Both the position numbers and the translations under genes were made by a program. A DNA stretch of 64,000 bases from Streptomyces asoensis (GTDB taxonomy: Bacteria > Actinomycetota > Actinomycetes > Streptomycetales > Streptomycetaceae), in contig NZ_CP049838.1 in the NCBI RefSeq assembly GCF_013085465.1, positions 1,302,001 to 1,366,000 of the forward strand, given 5' to 3'. This document shows positions 23,849-35,400 of the stretch, one piece after another. Below the pieces are notes generated by a model. It did not search any database. It had not been told where the DNA came from and saw only the letters and a program-made list of their open reading frames with translations. Positions within the stretch are counted from its first letter, which is position 1. Each line of letters starts with the position of its first letter.

Positions 23849-26800
23849 TCAGGAAGCCGTGAACTCGTTGAACTCGTTGTCGATGATGTCGAAGACCTCG
23901 TCGTCGGTGACCGAGTCGAGGTCGTCGTCCGTTCCGTCCTGGGCGGCGTCCGGAGACCACTTGGCCAGCAGGACCTGCAGGGCGGCGGTGACCTGGGCGC
24001 GGACCGTCCGGTCGTCGGGTACGGAGGCGAGCGCGGTCCTGAGCTTCTCGACCTCGGCGACCGCCCGGTGCACTGTGGGCCCGCCCTCCGGAGCGAGGGC
24101 CTCGCGCAGGTGGGCGACGAGCACGGCCGGTGCCGGGTGGTCGAAGAGCAGCGTGGCGGGCAGCCGCAGGCCGGTGGCCGCGGACAGCTTGTTGCGCAGT
24201 TCGACCGCGGTGAGCGAGTCGAAGCCCAGCTCCTGGAAGGCACGGTCCGGGTGGACGGCGTGCGCGTCCCGGTGGCCGAGAACGACGGCGGTCTCCGCGC
24301 GGACCAGGTCGAGCAGAATCTCGTTCTGAGCGCCCTCATCGAGGCCGGCCAGGCGCTGGCGCAGCGAGCCGGCCGTGGCGAGGTCGGCACGCCTTGCGCG
24401 GGCTTCGGCCGCCGCGATCCGGCGGACCTCTGGTACGCCCTGGAGAAGCGCGGAGGGCCGGCGTGCGGTGAACGCCGCGTGGAAACGCTTCCAGTCGATG
24501 TTCGCGACGGTGAGGCCGCTCTGACCGCCCGTCAGGGCGCGGTCGAGGGCGGTCAGCATCAGCTCGGGGCGTACGGTCTCGATGCCCTGGCGGCGCAGTT
24601 GCGGTGCCGAGGTGGCGTCGACCATGCCGCCGCCGCCCCAGGCTCCCCAGGCGATGGAGGTGGCGGTCCGGCCCTGACCCTGCCGACGCAGGGCGAGGGC
24701 GTCCAGATAGGCGTTGCCCGCGGAGTAGGCGCTCTGGCTGCCGCTGCCCCAGACTCCCGCGATGGACGAGAACACGATGAACCCGTCCAAGGGGGTGTCG
24801 CCAAGCAGTGCGTCGAGGTGGGCCGCGCCTGCCACCTTGGCCGACACGACGGCGCCGAAGTCGTCGAGTGTCGTCTCCTCCAGGGAGCCGAAGCCGTTGA
24901 CGCCGGCGGCGTGCACCACCGTGCGCACCGGGTCGCCGTCCGCCGTCAGCTTCGCCAGCAGGTCCGCCAGGGCCTGCCGGTCGGTGACGTCGACGGCGGC
25001 CACGGTGACCCGGGCGCCGGCCTCGGTGAGTTCGGCGGTCAGTTCGGCGGCGCCCGGGCTGTCGGAGCCTCGGCGGCTGACGAGGACCAGGTGTCCGGCG
25101 CCGCCTGCGGCCATCCGGCGGGCGGCGTGGCCGCCGAGGGCTCCGGTACCGCCGGTGATCAGTGTGGTGCCGGTGGGCTGCCACAGCGTCTCGTCCGGCT
25201 GCGGCCGGTACAGCGGTGTCCGCTCCAGGCGTCGGACGAGGACCATGCCGTCGCGCAGGGCGAGCTGGTCCTCGTCGCCGCTGCCGCCGCCGAGCACCGT
25301 GGTGAGCAGGGCGCCCGTCTCGTCGTCGAGGGTGGCGGGGAGGTCGATCAGTCCGCCCCAGCGGGCCGGGTGTTCGAGCGCGGCGACCTGGCCGAGTCCC
25401 CACAGAGCGGCCTGGTCGGTGCTGTGCACCGGGTCGGTGTCGGAGGTGGCGACGGCGTTCTGGGTGGCGAGCCAGAGCGGTGCCTCGATGCCGGCGTCGC
25501 CGAGCGCCTGGACCAGGGCGAGTGTCGCCGCCAGACCGCCGGTGACTCCGGGGTGGCCGGTCTCGTCGAGAGCGAGCAGGGACAGGACGCCCGTGATGGC
25601 GTTCACGTCGGGCACCGCGCGGGCGATGAGGTCGGTGAGGGCGCCGCGTCCGGATGTGTCGACGGGCAGTGGTACGACGTGGGTGCCCCGGTCGCCGAGG
25701 GCGGTGAGGCACGCGGTGATGGTGGCGTCGTCCGTGTGGCCGGCGGGCATGGCGACCAGCCAGGTGCCGGTGGGTGCCGCTGCTAGGTCCGTGGCCTCGG
25801 CCGGGGCCCAGTTCGTGCCGTAGACCATGTTGTCGAGTCGCGAGGAGCCGGTTTCGCGGGCCAGCCGGGCTTCTGCGAGCTGTTCCTGGGTCACCTGACG
25901 GCCTATGAGGGCGTCGATGCGGGCGACGGGGGCGCCCGTGTGGTCGGTGACGGTGACCTGCCAGGTCTCCTCGCCCGCGGGGACGAAGTGTGCCCGCAGG
26001 CGGGAGGCTCCGCGGGTCCACAGGGTGATGCCGTTCCAGGAGAAGGGCAGTCGCGGCAGTCCGGTGCCGTAGATCAGCGGGGCGTGCAGCGAGGCGTCGA
26101 GCAGGGCGGGGTGCAGGGAGAAGCGTCCCGCGTCCTCCTGCTGCTGCTCGGGCAGCGCGACCTCGGCGAATATCTCGTCGTCGCGGGTCCACACCGCGCG
26201 CAGTCCCTGGAAGGCGGGACCGTACTCGTAGCCGCGCTCGGCCAGGTCCGCGTACACGGACGCGGCGTCCACGGGTACGGGGGTGGCGTCGGCCGGTGGC
26301 CAGGCGAGCGTGGGCTCGGAGGAGTCCAGGTCCTCGGGGAGGAGCGTGCCGGTTGCGTGGCGCGTCCAGCCGGGTTCGTCGCCCTCGGGGCGGGAGTGGA
26401 CGGAGACGGCGCGGCGGCCGGACTCGTCGGGTTCGGTGATCTCGACGCGGACCTGGATGCTGCCGTCCTCGGGGAGGATGAGGGGTGCTTCGATGACGAG
26501 TTCCTCGAGGGCGCCGCAGTCGGCCTCGGCGCCGGCGGTGAGGACCAGGTCGACGAAGCCGGTGCCGGGCAGCAGGGCCGTGCCCCACACGGCGTGGTCG
26601 GCCAGCCAGGGATGGGTGCGTACGGACCAGCGGCCGGTGAAGGCGACGCCGCCGGTTCCGGGCAGTTCCACGGCGGCGCCGAGGAGCGGGTGTGCGGAAG
26701 GGGTGAGGCCGGCGGAGGAGACGTCGCCCCCGGCGCGTTCCGTCTTCAGCCAGTAGCGCTGGTGTTGGAAGGGATACGTCGGCAACTCCACCCGCCGGGC

Positions 26801-29461
26801 CCCCCACGCATCGAACGCAGCCTCCCAATCAACATCAACACCCCCCGCAAACACCTCACCCACCGACCGCAAGAACCGCTCCAGACCCCCCTCACCACGA
26901 CGCAACGACCCCACCACCAGGCCGTCCACACCCACCGCACCCATCGTCTCCGCCACCACAAAACCCAGCACCGGATGCGGACTCATCTCCACAAACACCC
27001 GCCGCCCCTCACCCAACAGCCGCCGCGTCACCTCCTCCAAACGCACCGGCTCCCGCAGATTCCGATACCAATACCCCCCGTCCAACAACGCCGTATCCAC
27101 CACCCCACCCATCACCGTCGAATAGAACGGCACCCCCGACGACACCGCCGACACACCCTCCAACACCCCCGCCAACTCACCCTCAACCCGCTCCACCTCC
27201 ACCGAATGAGACGCGTAATCCACCGCAACCCGACGCACCCGCACCCCCTCAGCACCCAACTCCTCCTCCAACACCCCCAACGCATCCACCCCACCCGCCA
27301 CCACCACCGACGACGGACCATTCACCGCAGCAACCGACAACCCCCCACCCAAACGCCCCTCCACCACACCCACCGGCAGAGCAACCGACAACATCCCACC
27401 CCCACCAGCAAGCGACGACGCAATCACCGCACTACGCCCCGCCACCACCCGCGCACCGTCCTCCAACGACAACGCACCCACCACACACGCCGCCGCGATC
27501 TCCCCCTGCGAATGACCCACCACACCAGCCGGCTCCACACCCACCGACCGCCACAACCCCGCCAACGACACCATCACAGCCCACAACACAGGCTGCACCA
27601 CCTCAACCCGCCCCAACGCCTCCTCATCACCCAACACATCAACCAACGACCACCCCACAAACGGCGCCAACGCCTCCCCACACCGCGCCATCCACTCCGC
27701 AAACACCACCGACTCCGACAACAACCCCAACGCCATCCCCACCCACTGCGCCCCCTGACCCGGAAACACAAACACCACACCCCCACCACCATGAACGGCC
27801 GGTGCAGTGTCGGGCGCGACAGCGAGGGCCGCCAGACGCTCCACGGCCTCCTCGTGCGTGCCGGCGACCACAACACCGCGATGGGGAAAGCGAGTTCGGG
27901 TGGTCAGGAGCGACAGTGCCGTGTCGTGCAGAGGGGTGCCCGGGTAGGCACGGAGGTGGTCGGCGAGGGAGGCCGCCTGGGCGCGCAGAGCTTCGGGGGT
28001 CGTGCCCGACAGGGTCAGCGGTACGACGCCACTGGGGACCGTACGTGCCGGCGCGGGGGTGTCGGAGGGTTCTTCGGGCCTGGCCTGCTCCAGGATGATG
28101 TGCGCGTTGGTGCCGCTGATGCCGAAGGACGACACACCGGCACGCCGCGGCTCGCCCCGCTCGGGCCACTCCCGCGCCTCGGTCAGCAACTCGACCGCAC
28201 CCGCCGACCAGTCCACCTCAGGCGTCGGAGCGTCCACATGCAACGTCTTCGGCAGCACACCATGCCGCATCGCCTGCACCATCTTGATCACACCCGCCAC
28301 ACCCGCGGCGGCCTGTGTGTGACCGATGTTGGACTTCAGGGAGCCCAGCCACAGGGGTGAGTCCTCGGGGCGGAAGCGGCCGTAGGTGGTGAGGAGGGCC
28401 TGTGCCTCGATCGGGTCACCGAGGGACGTACCGGTGCCGTGCGCCTCCACCACGTCGACATCCGCCGCGGACAGCCGGGCGTTCTCCAGCGCCTGCCGGA
28501 TGACACGCTGCTGGGAAGGGCCGTTGGGCGCGGTCAGGCCGTTGGACGCACCGTCCTGGTTCACCGCGCTGCCGCGGACGACCGCGAGGACGGCGTGGCC
28601 GTTGCGGCGGGCGTCCGACAGACGCTCCAGCAGCAGGACGCCCACCCCCTCGGCCCAGGCGGTGCCGTCCGCCGCAGCAGCGAACGCCTTGCAGCGGCCG
28701 TCCAGGGCCAGTCCGCGCTGGCGCGAGAACTCCACGAAGGCGCCCGGGGTCGACATCACGGCCACGCCGCCCGCCAGCGCGAGCGAGCACTCGCCGGAAC
28801 GCAGCGCCTGAGCGGCGAGGTGGATCGCCACCAGGGACGACGAGCACGCGGTGTCGACCGTCACCGCGGGGCCCTCGAAGCCGAGGGTGTACGCCACTCG
28901 TCCGGAAACGACGCTGCCCGCGCCGCCGGTGAGGACGTAACCCTCGATCTCCTCGGAGCCGGTGCCCATGCGGGGGGCGTATTCCTGTCCGGCGACGCCG
29001 GTGAAGACGCCGACGCTCTCGCCCTTGAGGGTGGCGGGATCGATCCCGGCACGCTCCAGGGTCTCCCAGGAGGTCTCCAGGAGCAGTCGCTGCTGCGGGT
29101 CCATCGCCAGCGCCTCGCGCGGGGAGATCCCGAAGAAGGGCGCGTCGAAACCGGCCACGTCGTCGAGAAAGCCGCCCTCACGGACGTAGGACGTTCCGGA
29201 CACGTCCGGGTCGGGGTCGTAGAGGGTGTCGAGGTCCCAGCCACGGTCGGCCGGGAAGGCGCCGACGGCGTCGGTGCCCTCGGACACCAGCCGCCACAGC
29301 CCGTCGGGGGAGGTCACACCTCCCGGCAGCCTACAGCCCATGGCCACGATGGCGATGGGTTCGGTGCGCCGGTTCTGTTCCTCGCGCAGCTTCTCGCGCG
29401 TCTGTTGCAGCTCGGCCGAGACCCGCTTGAGGTAGGTGAGTGCCTTCTCGTCGGTGGTCAT
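23849..29461 (-). CDS. Type I polyketide synthase, extension module 2 (KS-AT-DH-KR-ACP)
   Basis: 1870 residues from ATG 29459-29461, with GAGGAG about 10 nt upstream. The order is docking helix ([14 protein letters not shown]), KS with Cys near 204, AT with GHSQG near 652 and YASH (methylmalonyl-CoA), DH with intact [11 protein letters not shown] near 954, KR with TGGTGALG near 1437, ACP with GFDSL near 1749, and an acidic docking tail ([12 protein letters not shown]). The KR lacks LDD (AAGVNGFGS) and has the Trp of A-type ketoreductases, unusual next to an active DH. The product should be a methyl-branched double bond next to the aryl-ethyl unit, as at C14-C15 of ansatrienins. Its AT region is DNA-identical, as far as I can read, to that of module 3 over about 1.05 kb. 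The gap to the loading-module gene is 34 bp. Confidence 0.96.
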   Translation of the reverse strand: MTTDEKALTYLKRVSAELQQTREKLREEQNRRTEPIAIVAMGCRLPGGVTSPDGLWRLVSEGTDAVGAFPADRGWDLDTLYDPDPDVSGTSYVREGGFLDDVAGFDAPFFGISPREALAMDPQQRLLLETSWETLERAGIDPATLKGESVGVFTGVAGQEYAPRMGTGSEEIEGYVLTGGAGSVVSGRVAYTLGFEGPAVTVDTACSSSLVAIHLAAQALRSGECSLALAGGVAVMSTPGAFVEFSRQRGLALDGRCKAFAAAADGTAWAEGVGVLLLERLSDARRNGHAVLAVVRGSAVNQDGASNGLTAPNGPSQQRVIRQALENARLSAADVDVVEAHGTGTSLGDPIEAQALLTTYGRFRPEDSPLWLGSLKSNIGHTQAAAGVAGVIKMVQAMRHGVLPKTLHVDAPTPEVDWSAGAVELLTEAREWPERGEPRRAGVSSFGISGTNAHIILEQARPEEPSDTPAPARTVPSGVVPLTLSGTTPEALRAQAASLADHLRAYPGTPLHDTALSLLTTRTRFPHRGVVVAGTHEEAVERLAALAVAPDTAPAVHGGGGVVFVFPGQGAQWVGMALGLLSESVVFAEWMARCGEALAPFVGWSLVDVLGDEEALGRVEVVQPVLWAVMVSLAGLWRSVGVEPAGVVGHSQGEIAAACVVGALSLEDGARVVAGRSAVIASSLAGGGGMLSVALPVGVVEGRLGGGLSVAAVNGPSSVVVAGGVDALGVLEEELGAEGVRVRRVAVDYASHSVEVERVEGELAGVLEGVSAVSSGVPFYSTVMGGVVDTALLDGGYWYRNLREPVRLEEVTRRLLGEGRRVFVEMSPHPVLGFVVAETMGAVGVDGLVVGSLRRGEGGLERFLRSVGEVFAGGVDVDWEAAFDAWGARRVELPTYPFQHQRYWLKTERAGGDVSSAGLTPSAHPLLGAAVELPGTGGVAFTGRWSVRTHPWLADHAVWGTALLPGTGFVDLVLTAGAEADCGALEELVIEAPLILPEDGSIQVRVEITEPDESGRRAVSVHSRPEGDEPGWTRHATGTLLPEDLDSSEPTLAWPPADATPVPVDAASVYADLAERGYEYGPAFQGLRAVWTRDDEIFAEVALPEQQQEDAGRFSLHPALLDASLHAPLIYGTGLPRLPFSWNGITLWTRGASRLRAHFVPAGEETWQVTVTDHTGAPVARIDALIGRQVTQEQLAEARLARETGSSRLDNMVYGTNWAPAEATDLAAAPTGTWLVAMPAGHTDDATITACLTALGDRGTHVVPLPVDTSGRGALTDLIARAVPDVNAITGVLSLLALDETGHPGVTGGLAATLALVQALGDAGIEAPLWLATQNAVATSDTDPVHSTDQAALWGLGQVAALEHPARWGGLIDLPATLDDETGALLTTVLGGGSGDEDQLALRDGMVLVRRLERTPLYRPQPDETLWQPTGTTLITGGTGALGGHAARRMAAGGAGHLVLVSRRGSDSPGAAELTAELTEAGARVTVAAVDVTDRQALADLLAKLTADGDPVRTVVHAAGVNGFGSLEETTLDDFGAVVSAKVAGAAHLDALLGDTPLDGFIVFSSIAGVWGSGSQSAYSAGNAYLDALALRRQGQGRTATSIAWGAWGGGGMVDATSAPQLRRQGIETVRPELMLTALDRALTGGQSGLTVANIDWKRFHAAFTARRPSALLQGVPEVRRIAAAEARARRADLATAGSLRQRLAGLDEGAQNEILLDLVRAETAVVLGHRDAHAVHPDRAFQELGFDSLTAVELRNKLSAATGLRLPATLLFDHPAPAVLVAHLREALAPEGGPTVHRAVAEVEKLRTALASVPDDRTVRAQVTAALQVLLAKWSPDAAQDGTDDDLDSVTDDEVFDIIDNEFNEFTAS
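26748..27799. repeat. AT-domain repeat, module 2 copy (about 1052 bp)
   Basis: Partner of 20981-22032. Both ends are sharp: outside AGCCAGTAGCGCTGG on one side and CCATGAACGGC on the other, the two modules diverge at once. This points to recent gene conversion or block duplication. Confidence 0.85.
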
Positions 29462-29495
29462 GGAACCTGATCTCCTCTTCCGCGTGCCTGGCGGG

Positions 29496-32400
29496 TCAGC
29501 CGAGCCCGAGCTCGTTGTCGATGAAGGCGTAGACGTCGTCGGCGGTGGCGGCTTCGAGGTGCCGGGTCCGGTCGCCGCTCTCGTCGGGGCCGCTCTTCAG
29601 GGCGGCTTCTTCGAGCCTCGATCCGAGGAACCGCAGCCGGGAGTGGATGCCGGAGTGCTCCAGTTCCTCCGCCAACAGGGCGTCGAGCGCCGCTTCCAGG
29701 GCGTCGAGTCTGGCCGCGACCGGATCGGATTCCTGGTCGAGGGCCTTGAGCAGGTAGTCGGCGAGCGCGGTGGGAGCCGGGTAGTCGAACACGGCCGTCG
29801 TGGGCAGCCTGGTACCTGCCGCCCTGCCGAGCCGGTTGCGCAGTTCCACCGCTGTCAGCGAGTCGAACCCGGCCTCCTTGAAGGCGCGGTCGGGTACGAC
29901 CAGTGAGGCGTCCAAGTGGCCGAGGACAGTCGCGGCTTCCTTGAGGACCACGTCCAGAACGAGGGCGGCCTTCTCCTCCGCGGGGAGTCCCGCGAGCCGT
30001 TCGGCCAGAGTGCGTTGGGGGGTCGTACCGGCGGTAGCGGCGCGGCGCGGCGCGCGTACGAGTGCGCGCAGCATCGGGGGAAGCCCGCCGGAAGCGGCCC
30101 GGTCGCGCAGCACGCTCAGGTCGAGCCGGGTCGGCACGAGGGCCGGTTCCCCGGCGGTCAGGGCGGTGTCGAGGAGGGCCAGTCCCTCCTCGGCCGTCAG
30201 CCCGAGCATGCCGTCGCGTTCGGTGCGCCGGCGGTCGGTTTCGGCGAGGGTGCTGGTCATGCCGCTCGCGTGCGACCACAGGCCCCAGGCGAGCGACACC
30301 GCGGGCAGTCCTTCGGCACTGCGGACGCGGGCGAGTCCGTCGAGGAAGGAGTTGGCTGCCGCGTAGTTGGCCTGCCCGGGGTTGCCGAGGACACCGGCGG
30401 CCGAGGAGAACAGCACCCAGGCGGCGAGGTCGAGGTCCCGGGTCAGCTCGTGCAGGTTGAGGGCTGCGTCGGCCTTGGGCCGCAGGACGGTGGCCATCCG
30501 CTGCGGGGTGAGCGCGGCGAGCACGCCGTCGTCGACGACGCCCGCGGTGTGCACGACGGCCGTCAGGGGCGCGGTTGCGGGGACGGAGTCCAGCAGCAGG
30601 GCCAGGGCGTCGCGGTCGGCGGCGTCGCAGGCCTCGACACGTACGGTCGCCCCCAGGGCGGTGAGTTCGGCGGTGAGTTCCCGCGCGCCGGGCGCGTCGG
30701 GGCCGCGCCTGCTGGTGAGCAGCAGGTTGCGGGCGCCGTGTTCGGTGACGAGGTGGCGGGCGACGAGTGCGCCGAGGGAGCCGGTGCCGCCGGTGACCAG
30801 GACGGTGCCGTCGGGGTCGGGCCGGCGTGGCAGGGTGAGGACGGCCTTGCCGGTGTGGCGGGCCCGGCTGAGGTGCCGGAAGGCGTCCGGGGCGTGCCGT
30901 ACGTCCCATGCCGTCACCGGCAGCGGGGTGAGGGTTCCGCGGTCGAAGAGGCCGACGAGTTCGTCCAGCAGCTCGCGGATACGGTCGTCGTCCGCCTCCG
31001 CGAGGTCGTAGGCGCGGTACTCGACCCCGGGGTGGCGTTCGGCGACCTCTGTGGCGTCACGGATGTCGGTCTTGCCCATCTCCAGGAAGCGCCCGCCCCG
31101 CGGCAGCAGGCGCAGGGACGCGTCGACGAACTCGCCGGCCAGTGCGTCGAGGACGACGTCGACGCCACGGCCGTCGGTGGCGTCAAGGAAGTCCTGCTCG
31201 AAGTCGGTGGTGCGGGAGTTGGCCAGGTGCGCGTCGTCGAGTCCGCGGGCACGGAGGGTGTCCCACTTGCCGGGGCTGGCGGTGCCGTAGACCTCGGCGC
31301 CCAGGTGACGGGCGACCTGGACGGCGGCCATGCCGACGCCGCCGGCCGCGGCGTGGACCAGGACGGTCTCACCGGGCCGGACGCCGGCCAGGTCGCGCAG
31401 GCCGTAGAGGGCGGTGAGGAACGCGATGGGCGCGGCGGCGGCCTGTGCGAAGGTCCATCCCTCGGGGACGCGAACGAGCCTGCGGTGGTCGGTCACGGCC
31501 TCCGGGCCGAACGCCCCGCCGGGGAACAGGCCCATGACCCGGTCACCGGGCGCCAGGCCGGTCACGCCGGGGCCGGTCTCCAGGACGATGCCCGCGCCCT
31601 CGCCGCCGATCGCGGCCCTCCCGGGGTACATGTCCAGAGCGATCATGACGTCGCGGAAGTTCATGCCTGCGGCGCGGACGGCCACCCGGACCTGGCCGGG
31701 GGCCGGTGGGCCGGATGCGGCATTCGGCACGAGGGCCAGGTTCTCCAGGGTGCCGGGCCCGGTGGTGTCCAGATGCCAGGTGCCGGCGCCTTCGGGAACC
31801 GTCAGGCCGACCGCGGCGGCGCGGACGAGGCGGGGCACGGACACCTCGCCGTCACGTACCGCGAACTGCGACTCCTCCATGGCCGCGGCCACCACCAGGA
31901 GCCCGGTGAGCGCGTCGCGGGAGGCGTCGTGTCCGTCGATGTCGGCCAGGAGGAAGCGGTCGGGGTGCTCGGCCTGGGCGGAGCGCACCAGGCCCCAGAC
32001 CGCGGCTGCCGCCGGGTCGGTGACGCTCTCGCCGTCGAGAACGGCGACGGCGCCCCTGGTGACCACCAGCAGCCGCGATGTGTCGTCGCCGGGCTCGGCC
32101 AGAAATGCCTGGAGGTCTCCCAGCACACGGTCGGCGAGCGCGCGTACGTCCTCGGCCGAGGTGCCGTCTCCAGTGGCGTCGAGGGCGCGGATGCCGTGCG
32201 GAACGTCCGCGCGCGCCGTGACCGGCAGCGCCGTCCACGTCGTACGGAACAGGGATTCGTGTCCGGCTTCGGTAGCCGGGCGCAGGTGTTCGGCCGCCAC
32301 GGGGCGCAGGACGAGGGAGTCGACGTCGACGATCGGGGCTCCGGTGGCGTCGGTGATGCGCAGGGACACCCCGCTCTCTCCGGCGGGGGTCAGCCGGACC

Positions 32401-35400
32401 CGCAGGGCCTTGGCACCCGAGGCGTGCAGTCGTACGCCGTTCCACGCGAAGGGCAGCAGACGCCTTCCTTCGCCGGGCTCGGCGACGCCGCCGAATGCGC
32501 TGGGGTGCAGGGCGGCGTCGAAGAGGGCCGGGTGCAGGCCGAACAGGTCGGCGTCGTCGTGGTGTTCGTCGTCGAGGGCGATCTCGGCGAAAACCTCCTC
32601 TCCGTCGGTCCACACCGCGCGCAGTCCCTGGAAGGCGGGGCCGTACTCGTAGCCGGCCTCGGCGCGTTGCCGGTAGAAGTCCGTGACGGGCACGGCCGTG
32701 GCGTTCGGCGGGGGCCACGGGGTGGTGTCGATGCCCGGCGCGTCGCCGGGGTTCGTCCGTGTCAGGGCACCGTTCGCGTGGCGGGTCCACGCCCCGTCGT
32801 CGCCGTCGGGGCGGGAGTGGACGGAGACGGGGCGGTCGCCGGTCTCGTCCGGGGCGCCGACGTGCACGCGGATGCGCACCGCACCGTCGGCGGGCAGCAC
32901 CAGGGGCGCGGCCAGGACGAGTTCGCGGACGGCGCCGTGCCCGACCTCGTCGCCGGCCCGGACGGCCATCTCGACCAGCGCCGTTCCGGCCAGCAGGACC
33001 GTGCCGTCGACCGCGTGGTCGGCGAGCCAGGGCCGGTCGGCCCGGGACAGGCGCCCGGTGAAGGTGACGGCATCGGCCTCGGGCAGTTCCACCGCCGCGG
33101 TCAGCAGCGGGTGGCCGGCCGCGGTGATGCCCGCGGCTCCGAGGTCACCGGCGCCGGGGGCGGCGTCGAGCCAGTAGCGCCGGTGCTGGAAGGCGTACGT
33201 CGGTACGACGGTGCCGCTGGCGCCGCTGCCGGCGAACAGCGAGGGCCAGTCGACGCGGGCGCCCCTGGTGTGGGCCCGGGCGACGGCCGCGAGCAGCGTC
33301 GCGGGTTCCGGCCGTCCGTCGCGCAGTGCGGCCACGCAGTCGACGGCCTCGGGAAGGCAGTCCTGCGCCATGGCGGTCAGCACTCCGCCGGGCCCGAGTT
33401 CGAGCACGGTGGTGACGCCCTGTTCGCGCAGGGTGCGAAGGCCGTCGGCGAAGCGGACCGTGCCGCGGACGTGGCGTACCCAGTACTCGGGGGAGCACAG
33501 CTGTGCGGGGTCGGCGAGGGAGCCGGTCAGGTTGGAGACGACGGGCAGGGCGGGGGTGTGGAAGCTCAGTTGGGCGGCGACCTCGTGGAAGGCATCGAGC
33601 ATCGGCTCCATGCGCGGCGAGTGGAAGGCGTGCGAGACGCGCAGCCGTTTCGTCTTGCGGCCGCGGGCCGCGAGCACGGCGGCCACGGCTTCGACGGCGG
33701 GCGCGTCACCGGAGAGGACGACGGCTTCGGGGCCGTTGAGCGCCGCGACAGCGACTCCCTCGGTGAGCTCGGCGACGACCTCGTCCTCGGTGGCCTGTAC
33801 GGCGATCATGGCACCGCCCTCAGGCAGCCGCTGCATCATCGCGCCGCGGGCGGCGACCAGGACCGCGGCGTCCTCCAGGGACCACACACCGGCCACATGG
33901 GCGGCGGCGAGCTCACCGATGGAGTGCCCGGCGACCAGATCGGGGCGCACGCCCCAGGACTCGACCAGCCGGTAGAGGGCCACTCCGACGGCGAACAGGG
34001 CTGCCTGGGTGTAGGCGGTCCGGTCGAGCAGGTCCGCGTCGGGAGTGCCGGGTTCGGCGAGGACGACGTCCCGCAGCGGGCGGTCGAGCCGGCGGTCCAG
34101 GGTGGTGCAGACCTCGTCGAAGGCGCGGGCGTACACCGGGAACGACGCGTACAGGTCGCGGCCCGTCCCGGGGCGTTGCGCGCCCTGGCCGGAGAAGACG
34201 ACGGCGAGTTTGCCGTCGGTGGCGGTGCCGGTCGTGCCGTCGCCGGCGGCGAGGGCGGCCAGGGCGTCGCGGGCCTCGTCCGCGGAGCGGGCGACCACGA
34301 CCGTGCGGTGCTCGAAGGCGGAGCGGCCGCTGAGCGTGAGGGCGACATCGGCGAGGGCGGGCGCCGGCTCCGCGTCGAGAAGGGCGGCGACACGTCCGGC
34401 CTGCGCGCGCAGGGCCTGGGGAGACTTGGCGGAGAGGACGAGCGGGACGAGTCCGTCGGGCAGCGCGCGCTCCGCCGTGTCCGCCGGGTCCGGTCCGTCG
34501 GCGGGAGTCGTGGCGGGGTCCTCGGTGGGCTGTTCGAGGACGACGTGGGCGTTGGTGCCGCTGATGCCGAAGGAGGACACGCCCGCGCGGCGCGGGCGTC
34601 CGGTCTCGGGCCAGGGCCTGGGCTCGGTGAGCAGTTGGACCGCGCCGCGGGTCCAGTCCACTTCGGGCGTCGGGGCGTCGACGTGGAGCGTCCGGGGCAG
34701 CACGCCGTGCCGCATCGCCTGCACCATCTTGATCACGCCTGCCGCACCGGCGGCGGCCTGCGCGTGGCCGATGTTGGACTTGAGGGAGCCGAGCCACAGC
34801 GGGTGGCCGTCGCCGGGCCGTTCCTGACCGTAGGTGGCGAGAAGGGCCTGCGCCTCGATCGGGTCGCCGAGGGAGGTGCCGGTGCCGTGCGCCTCGACGG
34901 CGTCGACGTCGGCGGGGGTGAGGTCCGCGTTGGCGAGGGCCTGGCGGATGACGCGCTGCTGGGAGGGGCCGTTGGGCGCGGTGAGGCCGTTGGAGGCGCC
35001 GTCCTGGTTGATGGCGGAGCCGCGGACGACGGCGAGGACCTCGTGGCCGTTGCGGCGGGCGTCCGACAGCCGCTCCAGCAGCAGCAGCGCCACGCCCTCG
35101 GACCAGCCGGTGCCGTCCGCCGCGGCGGCGAAGGCCTTGCAGCGTCCGTCGGGAGCGAGTCCGCGCTGCCGCGAGAACTCGACGAAGCTGCCCGGGGTCG
35201 CCATCACCGCGACACCGCCCGCCAGCGCCAGGGAGCACTCCCCCGCGCGCAGCGCCTGGGCGGCGAGATGCAGGGCGACCAGCGAGGACGAGCACGCCGT
35301 GTCCACCGTCACGGCGGGGCCCTCGAAGCCGAAGGTGTACGACACCCGGCCGGAGACGACGCTGCCCGCGCCGCCGACGCCGAGGTAGCCCTCGATCTCC

